This document shows positions 43,693 through 55,269 of a stretch of DNA of 64,000 nt, one piece after another (the stretch's first letter is position 1; each line of letters begins with the position of its first letter). Position numbers and translations under genes: made by a program. Source of the stretch: Steromphala cineraria. Lineage: Eukaryota > Mollusca > Gastropoda > Trochida > Trochidae. The notes beneath the pieces are model-generated. The model saw only the letters and a program-made list of their open reading frames with translations, searched no databases and was not told where the DNA came from. The DNA is taken from positions 20,625,406 to 20,689,405 of the forward strand of contig OU744730.1 of assembly GCA_916613615.1 (NCBI GenBank), given 5' to 3'.

Positions 43693-44497
43693 TCATCATT
43701 CATTCCCAAACCTAAGAACGTCTGTTAAAAGTTCAGGGATTGGGAAAGTGGCAGGGGCCATGGGCCATTTTGCATATTGGTTGAAAAAGAATTTTAAAGT
43801 TTATTATTGATATAAGGACCATGGCCCATTGAAACTTCAGAAAGTTGCTAACAAGCCTGAAAATGAACCATTGTCAAAGATGTCTGTCCCAATCCCTGCA
43901 CATGTACACATATTGAACACATGTCACTGGTTATGGCTCACCATATACGTAATAATTACTGGTCTCAATTCAGTTTTGAATGTGTAGGTATATGTCATGG
44001 TGTCAATACTGTACGTGTTATTGGCTATAGTTATCGAAAAGTAAGAGTTAACATTGGCGGATCCAGAGGAGGGCCCCTCCCCTACAAGATAGTTCAAAAT
44101 ATAGATAACAAAAAATTATTTCAAAAGTTGTACTTACGACACCTATTGTGTGCACCGTCCCCAGACAAAAATCCTGAATCAGCCCCTGGTTAAACCCTGT
44201 AATTGATTGATATATCATGTTAATTATTCATATTATTATCAACAAATACTGTGATTTGTGAAGATTTCAAGACCCAACAAAATCAACAATATTCATTGAA
44301 AACTTTGCACTTGTTAACTTCATCACATTTCTTTGCCAAGCCAATCCATTTCTTCTTGTTTGCTTTCCTACTTCTCAATGTTTCTATTCCTACCCCCAAA
44401 TCCAAAACTTTAAAGTATACCAACACACCAAAGATTGAAAAATAACTGTGAATAAATGTTTCAAAAGCACCTATAGTACATGTTGAATTTTTTGTCC
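43693..44497. other. 3'UTR and intergenic, no gene recognised
   Basis: Probably the 3'UTR of the coiled-coil gene in its first part. A GGCGGATCCAGAGGAGGGCC ... CCTGAATCAGCCCCTG pair at 44056-44190 looks like the ends of a small, old repeat. A related GGCCGATCCAGAGGGGTGAG occurs at 47050. The open frame at 44251-44445 has no family features. Confidence 0.4.
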
Positions 44498-44501
44498 TTA
44501 A

Positions 44502-44922
44502 AGGGACCATTCGAGCGGGGTATTTTTTGTGGAAACGAAATTCAGGAGGACTTTCCTGTTTACAGTTATAAATGATTTTTACATGAAAATTTCACACTTA
44601 ATTTCAATTATGTTTGTAAGGTTAGCATTGCAGTTGTTAAAGATTAAACAATTTGCCAAAGAATAAAGTGTATCGCTCGAAAATTAAAAACATCGTGAAA
44701 TGAAGCCAATCTTCGAAGCTACGATCGTGGAATGCATTATTACGACAAAATGTTGTTGTAACTGGTAACTTTTATTATGAATTATTTGTGAATATACTCC
44801 TCTTATATCAGTCAAGTAATTATTTCTTTATTTTATTAATGAATAAGCATAATACAGCACATTTGTTTTCTCGGAATGCTAACGTTTCAAAATGGCGGAC
44901 GAAACGCGGTCGAGTGGTGCCT
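44502..44922 (+). mobile_element. MITE family B, copy 2
   Basis: A complete 421-bp copy flanked by TTAA at 44498-44501 and 44923-44926. The ends are AGGGACCATTCGAGCG and CGGTCGAGTGGTGCCT, imperfect inverted repeats. TTAA duplications with AGG at the 5' end fit the Kolobok superfamily (TTAA, RRG termini). It has no ORF. Confidence 0.9.
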
Positions 44923-44926
44923 TTAA

Positions 44927-46680
44927 TGTTCGCATGTTATTTATATGAATCAGTTGCATTCAAAGAAAATGAAACTAAAATGGCATTCAAAGAAAATGAA
45001 ACTAAAATGACTTAGTCAAATATCTGCATGTTTGAGATAAGAAATTAGTATTGATTTTTGCAGAGCATGATGTAATAACACTTTTATCACCATGAACAAT
45101 CAATCTACGCATTGTTTTATATTGCTAGTCACGGAAGAACATTTTTATTAATTTCATCTTAAAGATTAGTTATACATTACTCTTTAATATGTGTCACTTT
45201 GTATGTACCTAGTAAGACCTTGCTGAATATATCCATTACATTTTCAGTTTGAAAAAATTCTTGAAATTCAGCAACAGTCACCATTGTTTAACACTGAATG
45301 GGTGACCATGTTCTTTCCTGTCAAATTTGATAGTTTTGAGGGTTGATTCCATAGAAAATAAGGTGTTTTGAGATTAGTGAAGTCATGTGTTGCACGAGAA
45401 ATTTATTTTGAGTGTAGGATGTTTTTCATCAAGAAACCTGTGCGTTATATCAGCTTTGATTCTCTACTCAGTAGGCAGTTGGGATATGTAATGATACTTG
45501 GTTCTCAACCATTGGACTTAAATGTTCATGCTCCTTAACTTTATTGTTATGGATTTTTTTTCTGAGCATGAGAACAGTTCATAAAGATCATTCATATGCT
45601 GTGAAGTGAAGTTCCACAAACTGATCTTCACCCTCAGATTAAAGAGCCACTCTCGTCATTTATAACGTTTTGCTTTGATCTACATCACAACTTACAACTT
45701 CCTGTTGTCAATAAACATCGTTGATTAGCTTGAAAATTAACATTTTCTGCAACAGTCTGCGGATGACACTTGGTAAAGTTTGGCATAAAAGATCCTGGAC
45801 AACTCACATGTTTTTTCAATTCAACTCTTTCATGCAGATCTTATTGCATGAACAATAATGTTTTTTACTTTGAAGCCTTTATAGTTGGTTCCAATGATGT
45901 AAATGTGTTAGAAATTGTATTATATCTTAGTTTATGCATTTTTGCATTTTTGCTGTTATGCAAAATAAGGCATGTTGATTTGATATCTTTTGAATAAATC
46001 TCAAAGATGATTTTTGAACAGCAATATGAACATTGACAGAAACATGAAATTCATTCTTTGTTACTAATATTACATTAGTATTTGACTATTAATAGTACAT
46101 TAACATTACTATTTGACATCTATTTTCATAACTTGTATGTGTCAAAATCTCAAATCATCAGAAACAAGAAGAAAATATGTTACAAATTTCTTTAGTATGT
46201 GTTAACAGAAGTTGGTTTATCATTTAAATATTTACTAAACTTTGGATTTATTTTGATCTTTTCAAATATATTTATAATCACTATTTATTAAGAAATTACG
46301 AATTTAAAATGTTAGGTGTGTTATTTTCCTGTCCATATGTAATTTATGTTAAGATGATCCAGATATATTTATTTTTTAATTTTCATTTACGAAAACTGCT
46401 GAAAACAGAACTGTGATGAGTAATCCCTCCTAATCATTGCATCCCATAATTAGTATCATTGTCATAAATTCATGAAAATGTGTCTTATGTTCAATTTTTT
46501 TAAAACCTATTTTTTATATGTTAACTATTTTTTTCTTGATATACTTCCTTCTATTAAAGATAGTAAACGATCATACTTCTTTGTTTTTTTATACCCAAGC
46601 CTTACAGGGTAACTAGGGAATATACAATGTTCATTCTTTCCATGGTTGGTCTCAGAACTTTGTCCTGAGCAAAACACTTA
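44927..46680. other. Intergenic, no gene recognised
   Basis: AT-rich. A direct 22-bp duplication with the core CATTCAAAGAAAATGAAACT sits at about 44957 and 44982. No gene or full element is supported. Confidence 0.4.
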
Positions 46681-46682
46681 AA

Positions 46683-46860
46683 CTGTTATTATTATTATAT
46701 GAATATTTATATAGCGCACATATCCATCCACTCTAGACATGCTAGCTTCCCCAAACTTTATAGACATTCCAACCATGATACCAGATGTGTATAACACTTG
46801 TGAAAGGCAGAAAGTAGTTATACTGGTGTTAAATCTGTTGGTGTTTCTGTCATGAAAATG
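46683..46860 (-). mobile_element. SINE 3'-end fragment
   Basis: The plus strand starts with TTATTATTATTATATGAAT and GCGCACATATCCATCCAC, the reverse complement of the 3' end of the SINE at 4578-5095. This is a second, head-less copy of that family on the minus strand. Its 5' limit near 46860 is a guess. Confidence 0.65.
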
Positions 46861-46869
46861 GTATGACCA

Positions 46870-47526
46870 ATGGAAAATCAATCCTCAAGCATTTCTAACT
46901 GCCTATTCATTCAATTTGACAGTGTTATTCTCTAGATTTCATGTTAAGTAACATGAGTAATGTGAGAGAGCCATAGTTGTACATATTCAAATTGATTGAT
47001 TTTTATGATAAATTATTTTTCTAACAAAATTAGAGTTTGGTATTCATTGGCCGATCCAGAGGGGTGAGATTTTGGTGAAATTCGCTCCAATTTCAAGAGA
47101 GGTATACAAATATACTAAGTGTTGTAGTACGTACTTGTAATAGGTGAGAGAATATTCTACTGTCGCAACCTAGTGTTTAACTATTTTCCTCTGCACACTG
47201 TCTCTCATCCTCGATAACCCAGGCAGCGCTTTCGTTCCGATAAATCTATGACTGTCTCTTCTATCCAAGGAAATCTAAGGGCACACTTATCGCAAACAAA
47301 AGTCCTGTATCTGCCAACGGTATTGATAAACTGTTTACAAGTGCAAAACCAGCCAGAGACTAGTTCGATTTAATTATTTGTATATAATCTATTTATTTAT
47401 TACCTTTATACATATGTTCTAACAAGGAGGTCGAGCGAACTTTATCCAGGCCCAGTATATATCAAAATATATGAAGACCAACGAGAGCTCAATGCAACAA
47501 CGTGAGGATAAACAACTCAAAAGAGG
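46870..47526. other. Intergenic, no gene recognised
   Basis: No gene features. GGCCGATCCAGAGGGGTGAG at 47050 is probably the end of an old repeat. Confidence 0.35.
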
Positions 47527-47530
47527 TTAA

Positions 47531-48033
47531 GGGTCAAACTTCATTTCTCTATGGCATGTATTTAAGGAAAGATATTAATTAAAAGTTCTAAGCAGAAATC
47601 TTGTTGAAGTGGATCTTGACGATATAAACTCAGTTTAAGGCATATTCAATTTTCAAAAACAACGGTGTCATAATAATAAAATCCTGCTCAAAATTAGGGT
47701 CAATAAAACGTGTTGCATCGCCCAAACGCAGGTGGTAATGTCTTAATAAGCGTGTCATATTTTTTTCCGCGGACAGTTTCACAGCACTAAACTCACTACC
47801 ATTATAAATCTGTTTAAAGTGTTTTCAATTAAAATTTCCCCATGGTCAGACGTAAGCAAAAAGATCTTGTTAGAGGAAAAAGATTATTATGCTACAGAGT
47901 GATTAAACAAAGAAGTTTTACACTCTTTGGCTGCAACCAAGTCTCTGTGCAAAATGCCTCTATATGGAACCACCTTGCAGCCACGTAATGGTTTTCATTT
48001 TGAAAATGCCTAAAAGAAGTATAGATTTGACCC
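47531..48033. mobile_element. Candidate third TTAA MITE (family C)
   Basis: A 503-bp segment flanked by TTAA (47527-47530 and 48034-48037) with short inverted ends: GGGTCAAACTTC on the left, and TTTGACCC on the right (8 bp exact). The outer flanks (AAAGAG) are inverted as well. The GGG terminus and TTAA flanks resemble families A and B, but the inverted repeats are short and there is no second copy in this window. Confidence 0.55.
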
Positions 48034-48037
48034 TTAA

Positions 48038-49605
48038 CTTCTCTTTAGAATTATATCAGTTTAATATTATCTTTGTTTCGACAAAAATGGTATTTTGCTA
48101 GGCTATAACGACACAAGTAATATTTGGTGCATAACAATACGCAAGGTGTTACCATAACGAGTCCTGTTCAGGAAAACTTAATATCTTAAAACAGGAAAAG
48201 GTTTTATTACAATGGTATGCAACAAAGCGGGTAAAAACGATCCTACCGTATCTTTCATCGGTGATTTGAAACAAAAATGTGGATAGTCTACACGCTGACA
48301 TAAGATAATAACGTTTAAATTATAAAAAAAAAAAATATCTCACGTTATAAATCGAGTTTTATACCGTATACCAGATAACAATAGCTGGTTATAATATACA
48401 GGTAAACTAATTAGTTTCTTTACGTTTGCTTTACCACGAATGGAGATGTATTACTATATGGAAATGTTTTGTTGTTGACAAGAATATCATATTAACGCTA
48501 TTTATACATCAAACTTTCTATTGTCTATCATTTAATCAACAAGGAAATACTGATAACATTACCATTTCTCATATCAAATTTATAGAAAATTTCTTTGAAA
48601 CTAAATTCGAAACACGCTAAATCACTTTTAGTCAAACACGAAAGCCGGTTATTTAAACACGATACTAAAGAATGCGTCCCGAAGTCGCCCTGTTTTATCT
48701 TTATTCATTTAAAATCCAACGAAGCACTCGTAAAATAATAGATTTCTGATCTACGTTCGATTTAATAACATAGAACCCAGAATTTCTTTAACCATAATGA
48801 AACATGATCTGTTCAGAACACCAGGATGATGTTACAAGGATATGTTATGCTTATTTATATTTGAATTCACCCCAACCCCCCAAAAAAACCATTCGCGGAT
48901 TCAGGAGGGGGCGCGGGGGTGCGCAAAAAAGGGTTCCAAACATAGACTTACCTAATGTAGGTAATGAAAGTCTCGCATGATTAAATCATATGTCGTGCGT
49001 GGAATTTAAGGTGAGAAGAACATTTCCACAAATATTCGTCGATTAAAGTTAATCTTTTCAATAGTTGTACTCCAAATATCCATACGGTGTACCCCTCCAA
49101 AACAAAATTCATGTAAACACAAATGGTCTGCACACTAGGAATATTCAGAAATTTTGTCCCATACTATACACATTTTAAGGTAATGCATATATGGATATTT
49201 TATTATTTGAAGTGCATATTTCTAATATTGTATTTCGATACTCTTTTGTGACATGATCAAAACGTTCTTAAATTCGTAAAACTTCTAAGGTTCGATTGAT
49301 GTTGAAGTAATTTGAACGATATCAGAATCTAGATATCCTAAGTTTAAATGCGATATGCTTTTATGTTATTAAGATGTGATACTACACAATTATTCTTACG
49401 GTCTTATGGTCACATTTTGATTTCTGATAGATTTTGTTGGATAACCGAAATATCAAACTTGAAATATTGATATTTAATGTAAAGCCAAGAAAACTGTTGC
49501 TCAATATCTTCGATTCAACATTCTACCTCTCCGCGACGGATGACAAACATATACAAATTGCATGAAATGAATAAATTCTACAAACATTTTGCCATTTTCT
49601 TCTCC
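48038..49605. other. Intergenic, no gene recognised
   Basis: AT-rich without gene signatures. CCCCAACCCCCCAAAAAAAC followed by CGGATTCAGGAGGGGGCGCG (48871-48920) looks like an old repeat end of the kind at 44056. Confidence 0.4.
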
Positions 49606-49609
49606 TTAA

Positions 49610-49966
49610 AGGGGCAGTAGCACGTTTTTTGATAATTTTATATTTTAAAATTTTCACTTATAATTGTATGTTAGTGCTCAATGTATTACTTTGATAGTGT
49701 CATAAATCTCATTACACAAGCCAATTAGCCATAGTCAGAGGACAAAGTATGACGATTCACATAAAATCCATTGGCGGCCATTTTTGTGTGAACACCTTTA
49801 ATTCACTTTCTGTAAGAAAAAGGAATCGCAAGGCTAAACTTTACATTATATATTTGAATTGTTAATGCTCCATTTAGTTTAAATACATTGTCTTTCAATT
49901 GGAACCATTAATTTTCATTTTCCTGACATCACCTTGTTTCCCCCCTAAAAACGTGCTACTGCCCCT
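49610..49966 (+). mobile_element. MITE family A, copy 2 (best preserved)
   Basis: A 357-bp copy flanked by intact TTAA at 49606-49609 and 49967-49970. The ends AGGGGCAGTAGCACGTTTTT and AAAACGTGCTACTGCCCCT are perfect inverted repeats over about 19 bp apart from length. Internal words: CTCATTACACAAGCCAATTA and GGCGGCCATTTTTGTGTGAA. TTAA plus an AGG terminus suggests a non-autonomous Kolobok element. Confidence 0.92.
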
Positions 49967-49970
49967 TTAA

Positions 49971-51180
49971 AGAAACAATTAATCATTTTAAATTTAACTT
50001 CAGACAGCGTATTGACAACATTATAATTGTAACTTCCTGTTTTGCAATCTTTGAGATATTTTTGTATTTTGAAATGTTTAATGGAATATCATGCCTGTTC
50101 AATTATTTTTTTAAAGATACACGAATTTTACAATTACATTTTCAACGTAAATAATATTTTTAAATGTCACTTTGAATTAGGAAATACTAGTTTCCGTTCA
50201 TATGGAAACACGAGTTACCTCCCCTGGACTGATTAGATCAAACATACAATTTACGAAATATTAGTTGTTAACCCATTTCCCCTAAGAAAGGAGTGATAAA
50301 TATGTTTTTGGGTCTTTTTTCTTGTAGGTGAAATAGGTAAATAAATAATTGAATCGTAAGTAAATAATTATTCAACTGTTGAATATTATTAAACAAATAT
50401 ATGATTTGTTAAGTGAATGAAATTGAAAAAAAAATATAAAAAATACAAGAATACAATTGTGGCTGATACGTAATCTTTATACCTACTTACGTGAACATAA
50501 CTAAATTGAACAAAGAACATATCAGGGCAAAATAGATAACTAAATAAAAATATTCCCGGTTCTCGTGATTCATCAATTTGTTAAAATGTTGATATGTTTT
50601 ACACCTGGCATGATTATGTTATTTTGTCTATGTAGATGTCAATCTTTTAGTTAATAGGAACTGGGAAACACATTTCATTAACTTCTATGCAAACACTCAT
50701 TTACCAGAATAAGAATAAGAATCAGTATAGCTTAACAACAAAATTCATACTCAAAGAACATAATTAAAACTTTCATCGTATAAAGATAGATGAATACGTT
50801 ACATGAGAAACTTACTTCCTCAAATACTTCATTTTACTTTGGTGAATTGTTAAAAATAACTTATCCAAACAGGAAAACCAAATCAGTAATGAAGAAACTC
50901 CAACGTTCCCTCACCCCATTGGTTTTACCGAGAACTGCATCTGACGCGTGTTAAGCCACTAATCTGGATTAAGCTTATCCTCCACATTACACGAGCGAGT
51001 GGATAAAGACTGTGTAGGGAGGGAAAGGGCCAAGGCAACGACCCGATACCTGGATATCTGGAGATGTAACCAGTGAGACATTAGTAACGCTGTTCGGTCT
51101 CTACACTGAGGGATTAGTATATATAGGTAGTTTACAATCCGAGTTTAGAAACATCTACGTAACGTTTCCTCAACAACCGA
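49971..51180. other. Intergenic and upstream region of the tektin gene
   Basis: AT-rich to about 50900, then more balanced. A GGCAAC half-site (51034-51039), as found in X-box promoters bound by RFX factors of ciliary genes, lies about 270 bp before the tektin ATG. The second half-site is poor. TATATATAG at about 51119 is a second TATA-like word. Confidence 0.4.
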
Positions 51181-51184
51181 TCCA

Positions 51185-51309
51185 CAGGTATATATGCGCC
51201 ACCGACCCACTTCACATCAGTTCAGTTCTGAGTCTCTCTGAATTCACTCCTTGAGTCAACAGTCAATCCTGAGTCTATCAGTCTTGTAAAGGATCCCTCT
51301 ATCTCAACA
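51185..51309 (+). promoter_or_regulatory. TATA promoter and 5'UTR of the tektin gene
   Basis: GGTATATATGCGCC at 51187-51200 is a good TATA box. About 25-30 bp downstream, ACATCAGTTCAGTTC at 51216-51230 has an initiator-like TCAGT, which predicts transcription from about 51218-51222. This leaves an unspliced 5'UTR of about 90 bp before ATG 51310 (context ACAATGG). Confidence 0.7.
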
Positions 51310-52827
51310 ATGGATTTCCTCGGTCAGACCCGTACCGCCACCTACATGACCGGCCCCCGGGCCAACACCCAGAGCGACTTCCTGCCCACTATCAGCACGA
51401 TGAAGTCTTCCTATACAGCCCAGGACACCTACCCGGCCCCCTCACCCCTCAGGAGGTCCATGACTACCACCCCCTGGAGACCCGGCTCATACTACCAGAC
51501 CGCCATGTCCAACCCAGCCCAGCCTCTCAGGTCCAGCATGCCTGACCCGATGTCCACCAGGAACCAGCTCACCGCCATGGATAGCATCAAGGTACCTCCA
51601 GTCTTCGCTGCAGGGAGAAACGCTATGTACACTCGCTACACGCCCAACGACTGGAGCATGTCCAACCAGAGCAACTACATGGCGTCTGACAAGATCAGGA
51701 GCTCAGGCGAGAGGCTGAGGTTCGACACTGTCCGCCTGTGCCGGGAGACTAACGACCAGACCAGGAGGACCCAGAGCGATGTTGGCAAGAGACTCGGTGA
51801 GAGGATCGGAGACATCAACTTCTGGAAGAACGAGCTCAACCACGAGACAGACAACATGATCGCCGAGATCAACGCTCTGCAGGAGAGCAAGAGGATCATG
51901 GAGAAGGCTCTGGCTGAGACCGCCAACCCGCTTCATGTAGCCCAGGAGTGTCTGTACAACAGAGAGAAGAGGCAGACCATCGACCTGGTCCACGACAACC
52001 CAGAGAAGGAACTCATCAAGGAGGTGGATATCATCAAGCGATGCCAGGACAAGATGAGGAACGCCGTCGAGAAGGCTAACGTGCAACTCAGCATGAACCG
52101 CGCTGCCCAACACGAGCTTGAAAAGGATGCTAGGGACAAGTTCATGGCCCAGAACCTGGATGAGAACTGCCACGGGATGAGGAACAACTCTCGAGGACTG
52201 GCTTTCCACAACGGCGTCCACCGCGTCGATAACACTCTCTCTGTACCGGAGTCCTGGGCCAAGTTCAGTAACGACAACATCCAGAGGTCTCAAAGCGAGC
52301 GTGCAGCCTCCAAGCAGATGAGGAACGAGTTGGAATCGACCCTTAACTCTTGCTCCAACGAGATGTGGCAGGAGTGGAACTCCGTTAACGTGGCGCTCAC
52401 CCATCGTGCCAATGAAACCCACGACACGAGGAACAGGCTGCAGAACCACCTCAGCAAGGTGATGCAGGAGATCTTCGACATGGAGAAGAACATCAATCTG
52501 CTTAAGAAGTCCATCCAGGACAAGGAGGCGCCCATGCAGGTTGCCCACAGCCGTCTGGACACCAGGATCCGCCGTCCCAACGTGGAACTCTGCAGGGATC
52601 CCGTCCAGCACAGGCTGGTCTCCGAGGTGGGAGAGATTGAGGAGACCGTCGGCTCCCTGCAGGCCCAACTCAGGAAGTCCGAGAACGCCCTGCAGGTGCT
52701 CCTGCAGACCAAGGCAACTCTTGAGCAGGATCTGTCCGTCAAGAACAACAGCCTCTTCATCGACAGGGAGAAGTGTCTGGGCATGCGCAAAACCTTCCCC
52801 ATGTCACCAGCCCTCGTGTCTGTCTAA
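51310..52827 (+). CDS. TEKT3: Tektin-3, intronless
   Basis: A single uninterrupted ORF of 505 aa. Tektins are coiled-coil filament proteins built into doublet microtubules of cilia and flagella. The N-terminus (MDFLGQTRTATYMTGP, FLPTISTMKSSY, PWRPGSYYQTA) matches the unstructured head typical of tektin-3/tektin-A. The rod contains the family signature RPNVELCRD at residues 422-430, plus VPESWAKF, RSQSERAAS and NSLFIDREKC. Length is close to vertebrate TEKT3 (490 aa). The coding sequence is much more GC-rich than its surroundings, with strong C/G third positions. It has no introns, a TATA promoter and a nearby AATAAA, consistent with strong expression in ciliated cells, either of retrogene origin or of a compact ancestral gene. 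The closest alternatives are other tektins, but the head and tail favour tektin-3. Confidence 0.95.
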   Translation: MDFLGQTRTATYMTGPRANTQSDFLPTISTMKSSYTAQDTYPAPSPLRRSMTTTPWRPGSYYQTAMSNPAQPLRSSMPDPMSTRNQLTAMDSIKVPPVFAAGRNAMYTRYTPNDWSMSNQSNYMASDKIRSSGERLRFDTVRLCRETNDQTRRTQSDVGKRLGERIGDINFWKNELNHETDNMIAEINALQESKRIMEKALAETANPLHVAQECLYNREKRQTIDLVHDNPEKELIKEVDIIKRCQDKMRNAVEKANVQLSMNRAAQHELEKDARDKFMAQNLDENCHGMRNNSRGLAFHNGVHRVDNTLSVPESWAKFSNDNIQRSQSERAASKQMRNELESTLNSCSNEMWQEWNSVNVALTHRANETHDTRNRLQNHLSKVMQEIFDMEKNINLLKKSIQDKEAPMQVAHSRLDTRIRRPNVELCRDPVQHRLVSEVGEIEETVGSLQAQLRKSENALQVLLQTKATLEQDLSVKNNSLFIDREKCLGMRKTFPMSPALVSV

Positions 52828-52885
52828 CTCTCCTATACTCGCTCACTGTTGTAGATGATTACCTTGGATTGTGTAAGTTCTTGCA

Positions 52886-52891
52886 AATAAA
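52886..52891 (+). promoter_or_regulatory. Polyadenylation signal of the tektin gene
   Basis: AATAAA 59 bp after the tektin stop codon, followed by a T-rich stretch. It gives a very short 3'UTR of about 80-90 bp. Confidence 0.8.
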
Positions 52892-52899
52892 GTTCTGTT

Positions 52900-55269
52900 C
52901 ATTTAAACGATTCGTATTGTGTTTTATCGTGTGGATTGTGGATTTATTAACTGATTAAGTGATTTGCAGCATTTGACCAGTTTCTTCCTTTGGAATACAC
53001 CCTTTTATGAGCTTATGGATTTGAAAAGCATTTGTTGTGATCATTATACCTTTAGATGTATAGTTTTCATTCTGCAAACATTAGGTTAACTTTGATGACT
53101 GCTTACGATTCGTGATCAAATTGTGATACGAATAGTCTTTTTAATATTGTAGTATTTCCCCGATAAATGCATGGTATATTTTTAAACATATATGCAGAAA
53201 GGCAGAACGATCAATCCCGAAGTGTCAAGATTGAACCACCTTAGCTTGAGAAAAAAAAAGCAAATATCAAAAATGTTGAATCTAGATCAATAAATCTTGT
53301 CAGAACCTTTTATGTCTCAAGTACAGCGAAAGTGTATTAGCTTATTCACTGCCGTCAGAAGGATGGAGTATTGACAATATAAGCGATCTGTTTTGTCGAA
53401 AACAACAGTTAATAAAACATATCGAGTCGACGATCAAACACCTATTAATATAAAGTAACTTTCGTCGACTCGAGCTGTTTTCTAAAGTTTTGTTTCGACA
53501 ATACAAATCCGAGAATACCAGGATACACGACACATGACGACCTGGCGTTTACAAACCATTTATAGGGGCTATTACTGTTTGTGCATGACAAATAGGATAA
53601 CAATGCTTTGCGAAGTAAAATGCAATCTGATTGATTTCAGATGAACGTATCGCATTCAACATTTGGTCATTATCTATATGCGATAGTAAAAAGCTTGTAC
53701 AACTAAAACGAAACCAGGCGGAAATAAAACGAAACGAAATTATACAAGCGGAATTCGATCTGATGTTAATCAGATTGAGTCAAATTCTAAACAATATGTT
53801 TCAAATATACTTTGTTCAAATTACATTTTCATTTCTTATAACAAAATACTATAGCCCCACAAACCACCCCTGGAACGTACAATGTAAGCCATCATTTAAA
53901 ATAATCTGAATACGATGTTTACACATTTTTCAAACGAACATATAGAACGATCTTATTACAGGATATGTTTTGATTTTACCTTTACCGACAAGGGTCAGAC
54001 AAAAGATGATTAGAGATTAATCGAACGAGTTCTTTAGTAATACAGTTGACAAGAATCTGACTCGCTTTGGCTCGTCAAATACTGTTATTTATTCGCGTGT
54101 TATCAAACACACGGTAACCATCGGAGACTCGTTTGGTATTCTCAAATCGTTACTAAAACAGGCCTATTCTACCATGATTGTACGGGGAAGATGTCTTATT
54201 AAAACTCACATGTTCATATTGTTTATTTCCTTAAGGTACATGTAGGCCATCGGCCCATCGTACATTGGCCTATCATATTTTCACAGACCACATAATTATT
54301 CGCATAGAGAATAACCATGGCAATACGTTTCATCAATTCCTTGTTAGTATTCGACAGCAAGAGGTTAAATTTATGTATTGAAGGGTTAACAAAATAATTT
54401 TTAGGTATAAAGGTTGATATATATTCTTTTGTTCCTCCATAGGAGATTACAGAAAATGTTGATGTTTAAAGTTATTTCTAACTTGGAGTTCATGGTAATG
54501 TCAGAATGAGTGTTACAAGTGTCATACAACCACGTCTGTTGGTCGTTATGTTGATTACAGAAAATCGGATTACGATATACAAGATTTCTTGTCTTACAAA
54601 CCCTGATACGGTGTAATGAGAAAACGTAAGAAAGTGGAATCGTTGTTGGAATATCAGAGTTGACCAATGAAGAATTATCCTTATAGTGATCAAAAAGATG
54701 ATGTTAAACAGAAATCATCGGCAAAAATGGTTTGGATAGCCAATTCAAAATCATATCTGTAAAAATCAAGAAAATAATTAACTTTTCCCTTTGAGTCACT
54801 TTGAAGTAAATTCATAATCATCAAAGAGCAAATTAATTTGCATTAATTTAAGGGAATATTTTTTCAAAACTGTTATTTTCAGTTTAATGTTCCCAAGACG
54901 GTGCTCTTAGAACAGCTTTTGAAAGTTGCCATTTTGGGTAAACAATTATCCCTGTAAGACATTCTAACGAGACATCTCCGGGCGAAATCCAAGCCAAATG
55001 GATACGGATTTGAATATCGTAATTGCTGTTAGAGGAATTAAAGTCTTTGAAATGGTGGCAAATCATCAATATCACAGACCCGAGTCGGTACCTAGTGCCT
55101 ACTTAACCATGTTAAAAAAGTCTCAACTTCAGAATCTTGTGAAACAATCGACCGCCATGATCAATTCATTTCTGTTTTCGCAGACTTGGAAGAGAATCGC
55201 ATGAGTGAAAATATGTTCTCAATGGCGGCCTTGCCCAGAAATGTCGTCTGCTAGGAGGTGAAGAGAAAA
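52900..55269. other. Intergenic, no gene recognised
   Basis: AT-rich. It contains one long imperfect hairpin at 53394-53503: inner arms TCGAGTCGACGA / TCGTCGACTCGA (53422-53433, 53462-53473) are exact, and the similarity extends outwards to about 40 bp per arm through GTCGAAAACAA / TTGTTTCGAC. Open frames at 53631-53909 and 54998-55204 have no family features. Confidence 0.45.

Noticed and set aside
51027..51040. RFX X-box upstream of tektin
   Set aside because: Only one half-site (GGCAAC) is good; the partner half is poor. It is mentioned but not called as a regulatory feature.
51703..52668. Open frame of 321 codons antisense to tektin
   Set aside because: It arises from strong G/C third-position bias in tektin. 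The product is Leu/Val-rich without domains.
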